A stretch of 56,183 nucleotides of DNA from Deltaproteobacteria bacterium (GCA_016198185.1 JACQJD010000080.1:1-56183); one strand, 5' to 3'; numbered from the stretch's first letter, positions 41,838 through 50,981 are shown. Numbers and translations: made by a program. Notes: a model not told the origin generated them from the sequence alone.

Positions 41838-42547
41838 GCATTTGTTTTTTGGGAAGCTGCCGTCACCAACGTTTTCGATAGAGTTTCAAACTTCTGCACG
41901 TTGTTCAAATGGTCGTGTATTTCTGTATCGCTTAAAGCATTGAGTACCCCTGAAGAAAGCAACAGGTAAATGTCTTTGACTTTGGGAACTTTGGTGTCAA
42001 TGCTTCGAATGCTTAAGGGATCGCTTTTACCCATAAATTGCAGCGGAATATTGGTATGTGCATGCGTGGGCTTTATTTTTTTATATTCTGCCAAAGAATC
42101 ATCTTGCGTCAGCTGAAAAAGATCTGACTTTCTATAAAGATAGGCTCTGCAATTCCCCACATTGGCAACGATAAAACGATCGGCCAAAGTCATAAGCAAA
42201 AGAACACTCGATCCCATATTTTCAAAGACATGATCATAGCGAGCACGTTCAACAATTTTGGTATTGGTTTTTAAAAGCAATAAACGCACATAATTTTCTT
42301 CTAAGGTTAAATTTTCTTGTTTTTCAAACGGCCACGTGGCCTGGGTTTCCATTGAAAAGGAGTGGGCAAATTGAGGAATGAGTGAACACGCCATTTGGCT
42401 CGCAAGTACCCCTCGGTCATGACCCCCCAATCCATCACTCACAACATAAATGCCGGTTTCAGAATCAATTCGAAACACATCTTCATTGATTCCTGTTACA
42501 CGATTTCCCAGAGAATACCCATGCGCAATGAAACGATTTTTATTCAT
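41798..42547 (-). CDS. PP2C-family Ser/Thr protein phosphatase
   Basis: A 249-residue metal-dependent phosphatase. It has the PP2C motifs in order: INEDVFRID (about 20-28), VVSDGLGGHDRG with the metal-binding Asp and Gly-Gly, ADRFIVANVGNCRAYLYR, LTQDDSLAEY, and a final DLTCLAVLF with Asp. It overlaps the preceding FHA gene by 8 nt. Such phosphatases reverse Hanks-type kinase phosphorylation, and phosphothreonine is what FHA domains read, so it fits with its three FHA neighbours; no kinase is in the window. Confidence 0.9.
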   Translation of the reverse strand: MNKNRFIAHGYSLGNRVTGINEDVFRIDSETGIYVVSDGLGGHDRGVLASQMACSLIPQFAHSFSMETQATWPFEKQENLTLEENYVRLLLLKTNTKIVERARYDHVFENMGSSVLLLMTLADRFIVANVGNCRAYLYRKSDLFQLTQDDSLAEYKKIKPTHAHTNIPLQFMGKSDPLSIRSIDTKVPKVKDIYLLLSSGVLNALSDTEIHDHLNNVQKFETLSKTLVTAASQKTNAYDLTCLAVLFSG

Positions 42548-44480
42548 ATTTTTTTAATTTCCGTTGTGCTTTCTCATAAAATTCATCGGACGGCGGAATA
42601 TGTTCCACAATCCAACGAAAGCGCTGTATCGCTTGATCCACACGGCCTACATTTTCATCAATGACCGCTTCGGTATATTCCCGTTTGGCGATTCCATGTA
42701 ACGCAACAAAAATTCGATCTAACAACTTTTGAGCCTCTGGATGAGAAGGATATTCCTTTAAGACCACTTCTATGATTTCTTTTGCTTGCATATATTCCTT
42801 GGAATCCAAAAGATTTTTAGCTTTATGGATAGCTGCCAGATGTTGCTGTTCAAGTTGTGCTTTGGTCATGGTAATAAATTGCTCTGCTTTGGCATAATGC
42901 TTGGGATCAATTCCTTCCATTTTAAGCACCTTACGCCAGACTTCCAATGCTTGAAGCTTTTTTCCGTTTTGATCTAAGATGGCCCCTTTTGACAACCAGT
43001 CTTCTGCTTTTTTATTTTTTTGGAGCATTGAAGTATCTTTCGGCTCTTGTTGCGGCTTCCGGACTGTTAATTTTTCTTGAGCCACCGATCTTTTCTCGGC
43101 TGCCTCTGGATGTTCGGGTTCCAGTTCCAAAATCTTATCATAGGCCTCCACTGCTTTTTGCCACTGCCCCCGATTAAAATAATCCAGAGCAACGGCAAGA
43201 TGTAATTTAATATCTTCCTTTAATTTTTCTTCTTCAATCTTTGCCTTTCTTTGTGACTCAAAAAAATTCTGTTGAGAAAGCGTCTGATTCACAATTTTTA
43301 AAAACTTGATGGCTTCCACATACTGAGGTGCCATATTCAGTGCTTCTTGCGTTGCAATTTGAGCATGAAGATATTGTCTGTTTTTATAAGCAGCTTTGGC
43401 TTCTTGCAATTTTGCCAACACATACTCTTTATCTATTTTAGTCAAATGAGAAAGTTCATCTTTAGCACTGGGGACACGCGTAAGAGGCCCTTCGGAAACG
43501 GTTAACGTCGGATCTGAAGCAGGCCTCGGGGGCTGAATTTGGGTATAGACGATGAGCAATGCCCCCAGTGCCCCCAATGCAAATAACATTTTTTGACGCT
43601 GCGTAAAGGTTCGTCTCATTTTTGAAATCCCATAGCGAGGCGATGGTGATCGCCACTCTGGAACAATTTTTGAAAGCGCGGTATCTGCCTGTACAAGCGT
43701 CGTAGGGGACTGAAATGAAAGTTCAACAATATCTTCATCACACAACGCAAACTGCAACACACTGTCCCCCAATTGAATATGGTCGGAACTTTTTAAGAGA
43801 TGAGGGGATGTAATCTTTTGATGGTTCACATAGGTACCATTCATGCTGTTTAAATCTTCAAGTACATAGCCTTCTGCTTGAAGTAAAATTTTGGCATGTT
43901 CTCTCGAAATTTTGTCGTCATCCAAAAAAAGATCACAGGCAGCATCTCTGCCGATAACCATTTCCTTTCCTTGAAGATCGTAGCTGGTATGTGGACTCTT
44001 TCCTTCTAGAACCATCAATTTTGCTTTAATACGATGGCTTGAGATCATTGTTTCATCGGTACTTTTGGGAACAGCCTTTTTTTCATGCCCCATCGTTTCG
44101 TCTAAAATAATGGGAAAATCCTCAAGGGATTCCTCTGTCTCCGATTTTATGACTGGTACTGCCTCGCCAGCAGAAGTTTCTGGAATGCTTTTGTTTTCCA
44201 AAAGAATGGTAAAGGGAGGGATTTCAAAGGTAGCAGGTAACGTTAACGCCGTCTCTTTTTCAAGAGGAATGTTTTCAAAGAACACTTTTCCAGTTGCTGT
44301 TTTTTTGACTAACTTTAAACTATCTTCTTCCAATATAACAGCGGCATGTTCTCTCGAAATATGCTGTTCATCTAAAACAATTTCACAAGTCGCACCTCTT
44401 CCCAAAGTAATGGGAAGTTGCGTCAGGAGGCCCTCGGAAATTTTTTTCCCATTTTTTAAGAGCGTCCAGCGAATGTTCAT
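42540..44480 (-). CDS. double-FHA membrane protein with TPR repeats
   Basis: A 646-residue protein with two FHA domains: the first about 5-95 (LGRGATCEIVLDEQHISREHAAV), the second about 155-248 (IGRDAACDLFLDDDKISREHAKI, DLNSMNGTYVN). Both keep the Gly-Arg, Ser-Arg-His and, in the second, the Asn needed for phosphothreonine binding. One membrane helix (about 298-313) follows, then about 320 residues of TPR-like helices, presumably outside the cytoplasm. It could relay a phosphorylation state to envelope or pilus components. It overlaps both neighbours. Confidence 0.88.
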   Translation of the reverse strand: MNIRWTLLKNGKKISEGLLTQLPITLGRGATCEIVLDEQHISREHAAVILEEDSLKLVKKTATGKVFFENIPLEKETALTLPATFEIPPFTILLENKSIPETSAGEAVPVIKSETEESLEDFPIILDETMGHEKKAVPKSTDETMISSHRIKAKLMVLEGKSPHTSYDLQGKEMVIGRDAACDLFLDDDKISREHAKILLQAEGYVLEDLNSMNGTYVNHQKITSPHLLKSSDHIQLGDSVLQFALCDEDIVELSFQSPTTLVQADTALSKIVPEWRSPSPRYGISKMRRTFTQRQKMLFALGALGALLIVYTQIQPPRPASDPTLTVSEGPLTRVPSAKDELSHLTKIDKEYVLAKLQEAKAAYKNRQYLHAQIATQEALNMAPQYVEAIKFLKIVNQTLSQQNFFESQRKAKIEEEKLKEDIKLHLAVALDYFNRGQWQKAVEAYDKILELEPEHPEAAEKRSVAQEKLTVRKPQQEPKDTSMLQKNKKAEDWLSKGAILDQNGKKLQALEVWRKVLKMEGIDPKHYAKAEQFITMTKAQLEQQHLAAIHKAKNLLDSKEYMQAKEIIEVVLKEYPSHPEAQKLLDRIFVALHGIAKREYTEAVIDENVGRVDQAIQRFRWIVEHIPPSDEFYEKAQRKLKKYE

Positions 44481-45463
44481 GGTGCTTGGCCTCTTTCTTT
44501 TGATTTTGCTTCTTCAATTTTTTTCAAACTGTCACAATATTTTTCAAAATCTGGGTTCTCCAGCATCGATTGTTCCGCACGAATGTCACAATACCCTGTT
44601 GCAGGCGCACGTCTGGCCAAAAGGGCCATCACCTGTTGGAAGTGGTGGACCGCCAATGCATATTGAGCACTGTTAAAATAATTAATCCCTGATTTGTAAT
44701 GTTGATTAACACTCTCTGTGATTTCTTGCTCCACTTTATCCAAATGAATCTTGGCCAAACGATGCTCTGGATAAAGTTCTAAAGCAGCTTTGAAATCGTC
44801 TAAGGCGCGCAAATAATTCTTGGAAAGCCATTCCCGATAACCAGAAAGATAGAGTTGATTCGCTTTTTCATAGTTAATGGCATAACTTTCTCGGCTAATG
44901 TCTGGCAAGGCCCCTTCGAGATTTAAATCAGAAGAAGGTTCAAATTCATTTTTTTTATCTCCCGCTGGTTTCCGCTGAGGAAGCGGCTGGAGCAGAATCC
45001 AAAGCAATGCTAAAACAAAAATCCCTCCCCCGCCATACCAAAATAAGTGCTTCATGGAGGAATGGCTCTGTGGTGGGGAACTGGCTGAAATAGGTTCCGT
45101 TTGCAGCCCCGTCGTTTCGTGGAATTCTGTCACTGGCTGTGCTGTAGAGGCTAGATCACAAAATCGAAATACGTGTTTTCCAATTTGAATCACATCTCCG
45201 TTGTTTAGTTTTTGATTTAAAATTTTTTGTTGGTTCACCAAGGTCCCATTCGGTGTGTTGAGATCCATCAAATAGTAGGCCCCTTCTTCATACGTAAGAT
45301 GTGCATGATGACGCGAGACACGTTGATCCTCGAGAACAACTTCATTGTCTTGAGATCTTCCAAAATGAAGTGTTTCCAAGGAAAGCTCAATCTGAATTCC
45401 CTTTTCTGAAGGGGATAATCCTTCCAAAAATGGCTTGCGTAGATTGTGGTTACTCATACCCAT
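44477..45463 (-). CDS. FHA-domain membrane protein with TPR-like tail
   Basis: A 328-residue protein: an FHA domain at about 25-103 (FGRSQDNEVVLEDQRVSRHHAHL, DLNTPNGTLVN), one membrane helix (about 139-158) and a TPR-like C-terminal part (about 185-300). The layout repeats that of the following larger gene, so the two may be paralogues from a duplication. Starts at 45463 and 45457 are both possible; the second overlaps the previous stop as ATGA. Confidence 0.86.
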   Translation of the reverse strand: MGMSNHNLRKPFLEGLSPSEKGIQIELSLETLHFGRSQDNEVVLEDQRVSRHHAHLTYEEGAYYLMDLNTPNGTLVNQQKILNQKLNNGDVIQIGKHVFRFCDLASTAQPVTEFHETTGLQTEPISASSPPQSHSSMKHLFWYGGGGIFVLALLWILLQPLPQRKPAGDKKNEFEPSSDLNLEGALPDISRESYAINYEKANQLYLSGYREWLSKNYLRALDDFKAALELYPEHRLAKIHLDKVEQEITESVNQHYKSGINYFNSAQYALAVHHFQQVMALLARRAPATGYCDIRAEQSMLENPDFEKYCDSLKKIEEAKSKERGQAP

Positions 45464-46968
45464 TCCATCCTCTTTAACTGAACAATGTAATAATCAATAA
45501 GCCTGTCACTGTTTTGAGCGGCCGAAATTTTGATTTGGTACTTTTCCTTTTGGATTTCTAATTCTTCAACACTGCTTTGTCCGGAAGCAGCTTGTCCCAA
45601 TCCATGGGAGAGATTACGTAACAAATCTTGGTTTTCAATCATGTCTAAAATATTTTTTTCCCGAATCTCTTCATTGTCTTTTAAATTTGCCAGGCGATAA
45701 AAGATGGGGTTGGCATAAACAACCTCATAGGTATCACTTAAGATGACCACCCCTTCTGGTAAGGAAGTTAGTAAGCTTCTCAAGATTTCGTCGCTGTTAT
45801 GGGAAGAGCTTATCTCTTGGGAGGCTTGTTCGGAAGGTGTCATTTTTGAAACCAAATCTCTGGTCTTTTTGAGCACTTGATTAATGGATCCCACAATTTG
45901 AGACATGTCTTCAAATTTTGTTTTGAGCTCCAAAGGACGATACCCCTTTTGAAAAGAAGTTTTTATCTCCTGATACACTTGTCTAAAGATATGAGATGTA
46001 AAATGATGCAACAAAAAATAAAAAACACTCGCCAACAAAAAACTAATGATAAAGGTTTTTAAAATAAAACTTTGCTTCTCGCCTTTCAAAAATCCAATTT
46101 CTTCTGTATTAAACACTGCTTGAACAACAGCGGCCACCCTTTGAACATTGTTTTTTTCATCAAATTGAAAAATGGGATAAGAAATCAATGCTCGACGATC
46201 ATTGAAAGGTTCAACGAGCAAAGATTGGGCTTCCACCCCTCTCAAAACGGCCCCCACCGCATCCACGCTCTGATCCAGTCGTTCAGCTGGAGACACAATT
46301 TTTTTGGTTTGTGGATTAACAATGTTTACAGATAAAATGCGTTCATCATAACGTCCAAAATCGGTGCTCAAATGAAACGTATCATATATTAGCACACCAT
46401 TTTTGAGCTGGATAAATTTTCGATTTTCATCTGCAATTTTTTTGAGGATAAACTCACCCCGTTTGGTGGCTTCCAAATAAAGTTTTTGTTGCGCCGTATG
46501 CATCAGCCAGGGGGTGGTCAATAAAAAATTAAGAATGACAAACAGTCCAAACAAAAGAAGGGTAAAGTATTTCCATTCGATATGCCTGGATACAAATTCT
46601 AAAAAGGGTTCATACCAAATCATTCTTTTAGGTTCAGACACAATAGGGGTACGGCGTTCCAGATATTCTTGAGGCTCTATGAAATGGGGTAAGAGTTGAA
46701 CAACCACATCATAAAAAGAAATCCGATCGCCCAATTTTAATTCCTTTTTTTCAATCTTTACACCATTCACATAAACACCATTACGACTGTCCAAGTCTTG
46801 AATCCAAATTTTGTTTGGCTCAACGGTCACCACAGCGTGTTTTTTAGAAATACCCTGAGAGTCCAATGGAATATCGCATTCGGATGCTCGTCCAATGGTA
46901 TTGGGACCTTCTTTGAGTAAAAATTCTTTTTTCGAAGAAAGACCTTGCATTAAAACAAGTTTAACCAT
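45454..46968 (-). CDS. FHA-sensor-PAS membrane protein without an output domain
   Basis: ATG 46968 (MVKLVLMQGL) is chosen: GAGGAA precedes it and it overlaps the DUF192 stop by 8 nt; the longer frame needs a TTG. The 504-residue protein has an N-terminal FHA domain (about 2-88: IGRASECDIPLDSQGISKKHAVV, DLDSRNGVYVNG), a membrane helix (about 130-150), an extracytoplasmic region of about 145 residues, a second helix (about 297-316), a linker and a PAS domain (about 395-500: LPEGVVILSDTYEVVYANPIFYRLANL). No kinase, cyclase or HTH follows, so it must act through protein contacts. Confidence 0.85.
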   Translation of the reverse strand: MVKLVLMQGLSSKKEFLLKEGPNTIGRASECDIPLDSQGISKKHAVVTVEPNKIWIQDLDSRNGVYVNGVKIEKKELKLGDRISFYDVVVQLLPHFIEPQEYLERRTPIVSEPKRMIWYEPFLEFVSRHIEWKYFTLLLFGLFVILNFLLTTPWLMHTAQQKLYLEATKRGEFILKKIADENRKFIQLKNGVLIYDTFHLSTDFGRYDERILSVNIVNPQTKKIVSPAERLDQSVDAVGAVLRGVEAQSLLVEPFNDRRALISYPIFQFDEKNNVQRVAAVVQAVFNTEEIGFLKGEKQSFILKTFIISFLLASVFYFLLHHFTSHIFRQVYQEIKTSFQKGYRPLELKTKFEDMSQIVGSINQVLKKTRDLVSKMTPSEQASQEISSSHNSDEILRSLLTSLPEGVVILSDTYEVVYANPIFYRLANLKDNEEIREKNILDMIENQDLLRNLSHGLGQAASGQSSVEELEIQKEKYQIKISAAQNSDRLIDYYIVQLKRMEWV

Positions 46969-47338
46969 GCTTTTCCTCAATTCGTAATTGGGTTGCGACT
47001 TTCAATTTCCAAAAATCGATGGTTCCGGCCGGCCATTCAATGGCAGATCGTGCTTTAAAATGAGGCCACGTCATACGATAGGGCTGTAACGCAGGATACA
47101 ACGCAACAATGATATTCTTGCTATCCATAAAGGCGACGTCAATCGGGTATTTCATAAAAAAGGTATCAATCATGAAACACCCCGGAGAAAGAATTAAAGC
47201 TTCCTGGGAACGCAAGGGAGGTTTTCCCAAAAGACCAAATATTCTCTCCCAAAGACTTTCGGTCCCTGTTGCTTGCGATGAAATGCACTGATCCCCGTAA
47301 AAAATGGAATAGCCTGTCTTACAAGAAACCGCCACCAA
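46961..47338 (-). CDS. DUF192 protein
   Basis: A 125-residue DUF192 protein: the core WERIFGLLGKPPLRSQEALILSPG, then FMKYPIDVAFMDSKNIIVALY and a late ARSAIEWPAGTID, match the family. Its biochemical role is unknown. Only TTG (47338) or GTG (47335) starts are available before the domain; there is no signal peptide, though many relatives have one. It overlaps tadC by 20 nt upstream and the FHA gene by 8 nt downstream, which indicates tight coupling to the Tad/FHA genes. Confidence 0.8.
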   Translation of the reverse strand: MVAVSCKTGYSIFYGDQCISSQATGTESLWERIFGLLGKPPLRSQEALILSPGCFMIDTFFMKYPIDVAFMDSKNIIVALYPALQPYRMTWPHFKARSAIEWPAGTIDFWKLKVATQLRIEEKHG

Positions 47339-48230
47339 TGTTAATGCCTCCTTTTAAAAATTGAACAATCAGTTTGGCAAGAATTGGCCCCAGAACCACA
47401 ATGAAAACAGCTGGTACAATAAACAAAATGGTCGGTAGCAATATTTTTTGGGATGCTTTGGCGCCAGCTTTTTCAGCTGCAATAAACCGTTCCACCCTAA
47501 TTTGATCGGATTGTTGTTTTAAAACAGTGCTGATATTAGCACCCATCTGATCTGCGGTCACCAGCACCGCCACCAAAGAGGAAATTTCAGACATGCTCAG
47601 ACGATCGGCCATATTTCTAAGTGCTTGAGCACGGGTATTGCCAACTTGAAGTTCCTTGAGAACTTGTTGCAATTCTTCAATTAAAGGGCTGGGCATTGCT
47701 TTTTGGACCACACGCTGAAGTGCTTTCATAAAGTCTAATCCCGCTTCGGTACAAAGACTCATGAGATCAATCACAAAGGGAATGGCCAAACGAATGTGAC
47801 GCTCACGATTTTTAATGATGTTTTGAATCCATAGATTTGGAAAAAGCCATCCCAGCGACGAAAAGATCAAAAGGATCCAAAGGGGATGGGTCAGTTTCAA
47901 AGTCAAATTATACGCCAATGCTGCTAACGGTAATAAGAAGGTTAGAAAAATTTTAAGCCCCAAAAATTCATCTGCTGTTAAGCTATCGGAAAGACCCGCC
48001 TGAACCAGAAGTTTCTTTTTATGTTTTCGAAAAGCATCTATTTTTAGGTTGCCAATGGAAGGCAGTAAATAAATTCGTATGATGGGGAGCGTCAGACGCA
48101 AAACCAAAGATTCAGAAATAACAGCCGTTTTAGCTTGGGTAGGGAGATTTGCTCCTTTTCCCATCCTAAAAAATTGATACGAAATGATAAATACGCTCAA
48201 TCCTATTAAAATACTTGCCAAAATAAGCAT
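47319..48230 (-). CDS. tadC: Tad pilus inner-membrane platform protein TadC
   Basis: The partner of TadB. ATG 48230 (MLILASILIGLSVFI) has TGAGGA 8 nt upstream and is preferred to a frame extended by 13 residues. The T2SSF domain (about 140-260) shows SLCTEAGLDFMKALQRVV and MGANISTVLKQQSDQIRVERFIAAEKAGAKAS, which is the TadC pattern; hydrophobic helices flank it (about 3-20, 90-135, 265-290). It heads a minus-strand operon with DUF192, three FHA genes and PP2C, well away from the other Tad genes. Confidence 0.9.
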   Translation of the reverse strand: MLILASILIGLSVFIISYQFFRMGKGANLPTQAKTAVISESLVLRLTLPIIRIYLLPSIGNLKIDAFRKHKKKLLVQAGLSDSLTADEFLGLKIFLTFLLPLAALAYNLTLKLTHPLWILLIFSSLGWLFPNLWIQNIIKNRERHIRLAIPFVIDLMSLCTEAGLDFMKALQRVVQKAMPSPLIEELQQVLKELQVGNTRAQALRNMADRLSMSEISSLVAVLVTADQMGANISTVLKQQSDQIRVERFIAAEKAGAKASQKILLPTILFIVPAVFIVVLGPILAKLIVQFLKGGINIGGGFL

Positions 48231-48319
48231 ACGGATATCCTCATGTTCCCTATCGGCATAAAAGATCAATAAGATGAGTCAAATAGGAATTTATCCTCAT
48301 TTATGGTATTGAAATTTTA

Positions 48320-49243
48320 ATGGACCTCGTAAAGCGTTTCTTCGAAAAAGATTTAAAAGCCTTAACCAAATTAATTTCATGGGTGGAAAATCAATCTCCG
48401 CAAGTCCTTGAAATCATGCCTAAAATTTACAAACACATTGGCAATGCCAAAATCATAGGGATTACCGGCCCTCCGGGAGCAGGTAAGAGTTCTTTGGTAG
48501 ATCAACTTATTTTTGAGCTAAGGAATCAAAATTTGAAAGTGGCCGTTTTGGCAATTGACCCCTCCAGCCCCTTCAGTGGAGGAGCTGTTTTGGGGGATCG
48601 TATCCGAATGCAGTCTCATGCCAATGATGCTGGCGTTTTTATTAGAAGCGTTGGATCACGGGGATCTTTTGGAGGGCTCTCTCGAACCACGAAAGAAATT
48701 GTACGCGTTTTTGATGCCTTTGGATTCGATGTCATCTTAATAGAAACGGTGGGGGTTGGCCAAACCGAACTTTCCATTATGGAAGTTGCGCATACCACCG
48801 TTGTCATGCTGGTACCTGAATCTGGCGATACGGTACAAACCCTCAAAGCAGGACTTTTAGAAATCGCGGATATTTTTGTTGTGAATAAAGCCGATCGACC
48901 CGATGCCCAAATGATGGAACAGCAACTCAAAGAAATGGTTCAACTTCAACATGAATCTCGACTGTTTTGGGCGATTCCTGTTTTAAAAACACAAGCCCAT
49001 AAAGGCATTGGCGTTGCAGAGCTGTGGCAAAAAATAATGGAGCACGAGAAAGTCTTGAACGATCAAAAAGGTCTCTTAGAAAAGAAAAAAGCACAAGAAC
49101 GAAAATTAGAATTTATTGAAATACTCATTCATGAACTTAAGCGAAAACTCTTAAAACATCTTCCAACCCATGAGATAGAGCAGGGGACCAAAGATCCTTA
49201 TTCTGCAGCACAAGAAGCACTAAACAACATTCAAATTAAGTAA
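48320..49243 (+). CDS. meaB: MeaB/ArgK-type P-loop GTPase
   Basis: MeaB protects and reloads the B12 enzyme methylmalonyl-CoA mutase. The 307-residue protein has Walker A GPPGAGKSS (about 50-58), AIDPSSPFSGGAVLGDRIRM, ETVGVGQTE and the guanine motif VNKAD, as in the family, and a C-terminal dimerisation arm. Mutase genes are not adjacent, although they often are. A good terminator follows. Confidence 0.93.
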   Translation: MDLVKRFFEKDLKALTKLISWVENQSPQVLEIMPKIYKHIGNAKIIGITGPPGAGKSSLVDQLIFELRNQNLKVAVLAIDPSSPFSGGAVLGDRIRMQSHANDAGVFIRSVGSRGSFGGLSRTTKEIVRVFDAFGFDVILIETVGVGQTELSIMEVAHTTVVMLVPESGDTVQTLKAGLLEIADIFVVNKADRPDAQMMEQQLKEMVQLQHESRLFWAIPVLKTQAHKGIGVAELWQKIMEHEKVLNDQKGLLEKKKAQERKLEFIEILIHELKRKLLKHLPTHEIEQGTKDPYSAAQEALNNIQIK

Positions 49244-49244
49244 T

Positions 49245-49283
49245 AAAAAAGGCGCAAGAGTTTCAAATACTTTGCGCCTTTTT
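49245..49283. terminator. rho-independent terminator after meaB
   Basis: AAAAAAGGCGCAA (49245-49257) pairs with TTGCGCCTTTTT (49272-49283) around a 14-nt loop, with A and T runs on either side, so it can work in both directions for meaB and the convergent small gene. Confidence 0.85.
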
Positions 49284-49303
49284 AATTCTATTTTAAATTT
49301 TAA

Positions 49304-49576
49304 TCATGATTCATCTGGATATTCTTCAACATCTTCATCAGGAGAAGATGGTTGCTCAGCAGAATTTCCTTCATCTGCGGGCTCTTCTATCTTCCCAGAT
49401 TCATCGGATGGAGCAGGATACTCTTCCACTGGAGGTTGCCCTTCCTGAGTTGTCCCTGGAGCAACTTCTTCCGTGGATACCCCGGCTTTTTCTTGTTGCT
49501 TTGTAAACAAATAATATCCAATACCAGCCAATCCCAAAAGAACTACAATTAAAATAACAATTGATTTTGTACTCAT
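49304..49576 (-). CDS. small membrane-anchored acidic protein
   Basis: A 90-residue protein with one N-terminal helix (about 5-24) and an acidic Pro/Glu/Ser-rich tail of about 65 residues that is surely disordered. Composition resembles low-complexity envelope proteins; no family is recognised. The ATG at 49576 has AAAGGAA ahead. Two short palindromes, ACATTCATGAATGT (49600-49613) and TCCCATGGGA (49629-49638), lie where its promoter should be and could be operators. Confidence 0.65.
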   Translation of the reverse strand: MSTKSIVILIVVLLGLAGIGYYLFTKQQEKAGVSTEEVAPGTTQEGQPPVEEYPAPSDESGKIEEPADEGNSAEQPSSPDEDVEEYPDES

Positions 49577-49684
49577 ATCGTTTCCTTTCTAATGAAAAAA
49601 CATTCATGAATGTATAACAGAAAACCCCTCCCATGGGAAGTATTTAGTAAGTCATTAAAAACCAGAATTCCTATGGTTGGGTTA

Positions 49685-49702
49685 CCTTTTTTGAACAGCC
49701 CA
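49685..49702. repeat. remnant of a GTTGAAAA-end repeat
   Basis: CCTTTTTTGAACAGCCCA is close to the right end of the element at 19106-19235 (TTTTGAACAGCCC). No left end is seen nearby, so only a fragment remains in the gap before mltD ends. Confidence 0.4.
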
Positions 49703-49719
49703 CCCACGGGATCAACAGT

Positions 49720-50844
49720 CTATGTCTCTCGTAGGCGTTGGGCGGCGACAGGTATAATGAGGTAATTTCCAGGTCTTAGCAGGCGTGCGGATTTAATTTT
49801 GTTAAGCTCCATAATAGGATCAATATTGGTTCCATATTTCCTAGCAATTCGATAGAGCGTATCTCCAGATGTAATTTTGTGAACATGAAAAATGGTCTTT
49901 TCTTTAGGAACAATGGCATCATAATGTGTCAAAAAAGTTTCTTTTTTCCCTTCTGGAATTCGAAGCGTATATTCTTCAACATCCGGAGGCGTGCACCATC
50001 TTTGCAATTCTGGATTCAGGTATTTAAGATCTTCGAAAGAAACATCTAATGCAGAAGCCGCTTTTCTTAAATCAACAGGGCGATTCACCACCACCAAATC
50101 AAAAGCCCAAGGATCTTTATATTCTACATCTATAAAACCATATTTTTCCGGATTTTTTGCGATCAGAACTGTCGCAATGAGTTTTGGAATGTATTGTTTC
50201 GTTTCTCGCTTTAAGTAGCGATAGCGTGTCATTTCCCAAAAATCTTGCGTTTTATGTCTTTGGATCGCACGTTTGATTTTATTTTCACCGGCGTTGTAGC
50301 CCGCAGCCGCCAAAAACCAAGAATCAAACATGTCATATAAATCTCTTAAGTATTGAGCCGCTGCAACGGTTGACTTAATCGGATCTCTTCGTTCATCTAT
50401 CCACCAATTCGTTTTCAGACCATATCTTTTGGCTGTCCCACGGATGAATTGCCACGGGCCTACCGCATGGGCCCAAGATTGTGCTTGATGATTAAAACCA
50501 CTTTCGATCATGGCCAAATAAACCAAATCGGTAGGAAGACCATGCTCTGAAAGAATCTCTTTCATCACCGGAATATACCGACTCGAACGACTTAACCATC
50601 TTACAAAATGTTTTCGATGTTGTTTTTGAAAATAACGGATAAAGTTGTCAACCTCTTGGTTGACAACAATCGGAATATCAAAAGAAGGATATTCTCGTTC
50701 CGAAAAAGCCATTGTTTCTGGCAATGAAACCTCAGGAGAAGTTTCTGGCTGTACTTGGGAAATGGGTAAACCTTCATATACCGCAGAAGGAGTCGTTGCG
50801 CATCCGACCAGAAATAACAAAAGCAACCCTTTGGAACAGTTCAT
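49720..50844 (-). CDS. MltD-like lytic transglycosylase with LysM
   Basis: A peptidoglycan-cleaving enzyme of the outer membrane. ATG 50844 is chosen because it puts a lipobox (LVGC, Cys15) at the end of a short signal peptide. The SLT domain (about 95-215) has the catalytic Glu114 in MIESGFNHQAQS, then AVGPWQFIRGTAKRYGL and AGYNAGENKI. One LysM (about 326-370: KITSGDTLYRIARKYGTNIDPIMELNKI) follows a linker; many MltD proteins have two or more. A TTGACA promoter lies upstream. Confidence 0.92.
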   Translation of the reverse strand: MNCSKGLLLLFLVGCATTPSAVYEGLPISQVQPETSPEVSLPETMAFSEREYPSFDIPIVVNQEVDNFIRYFQKQHRKHFVRWLSRSSRYIPVMKEILSEHGLPTDLVYLAMIESGFNHQAQSWAHAVGPWQFIRGTAKRYGLKTNWWIDERRDPIKSTVAAAQYLRDLYDMFDSWFLAAAGYNAGENKIKRAIQRHKTQDFWEMTRYRYLKRETKQYIPKLIATVLIAKNPEKYGFIDVEYKDPWAFDLVVVNRPVDLRKAASALDVSFEDLKYLNPELQRWCTPPDVEEYTLRIPEGKKETFLTHYDAIVPKEKTIFHVHKITSGDTLYRIARKYGTNIDPIMELNKIKSARLLRPGNYLIIPVAAQRLRET

Positions 50845-50870
50845 GAGCATAGAATACATAGGATATAAAT

Positions 50871-50900
50871 AGATTAGCCAATTCATCTTTGGGTTGTCAA
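50871..50900 (-). promoter_or_regulatory. promoter for the lytic transglycosylase
   Basis: TTGACA (50900-50895), 18-nt spacer, TAATCT (50876-50871). The start near 50865 leaves a leader of about 21 nt. Confidence 0.45.
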
Positions 50901-50920
50901 TGCAATCATCATTAAATTGC

Positions 50921-50948
50921 TTGATCTATCCATTTTGTATGCTAGTAT
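50921..50948 (+). promoter_or_regulatory. promoter for the Fis-type gene
   Basis: TTGATC (50921-50926), 16-nt spacer, TAGTAT (50943-50948). The start near 50955 gives a 27-nt leader that contains AAGGAGG before ATG 50982. Confidence 0.4.
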
Positions 50949-50981
50949 CGCCTTTCGTTGAAGGTAAGGAGGTTTTGAATT

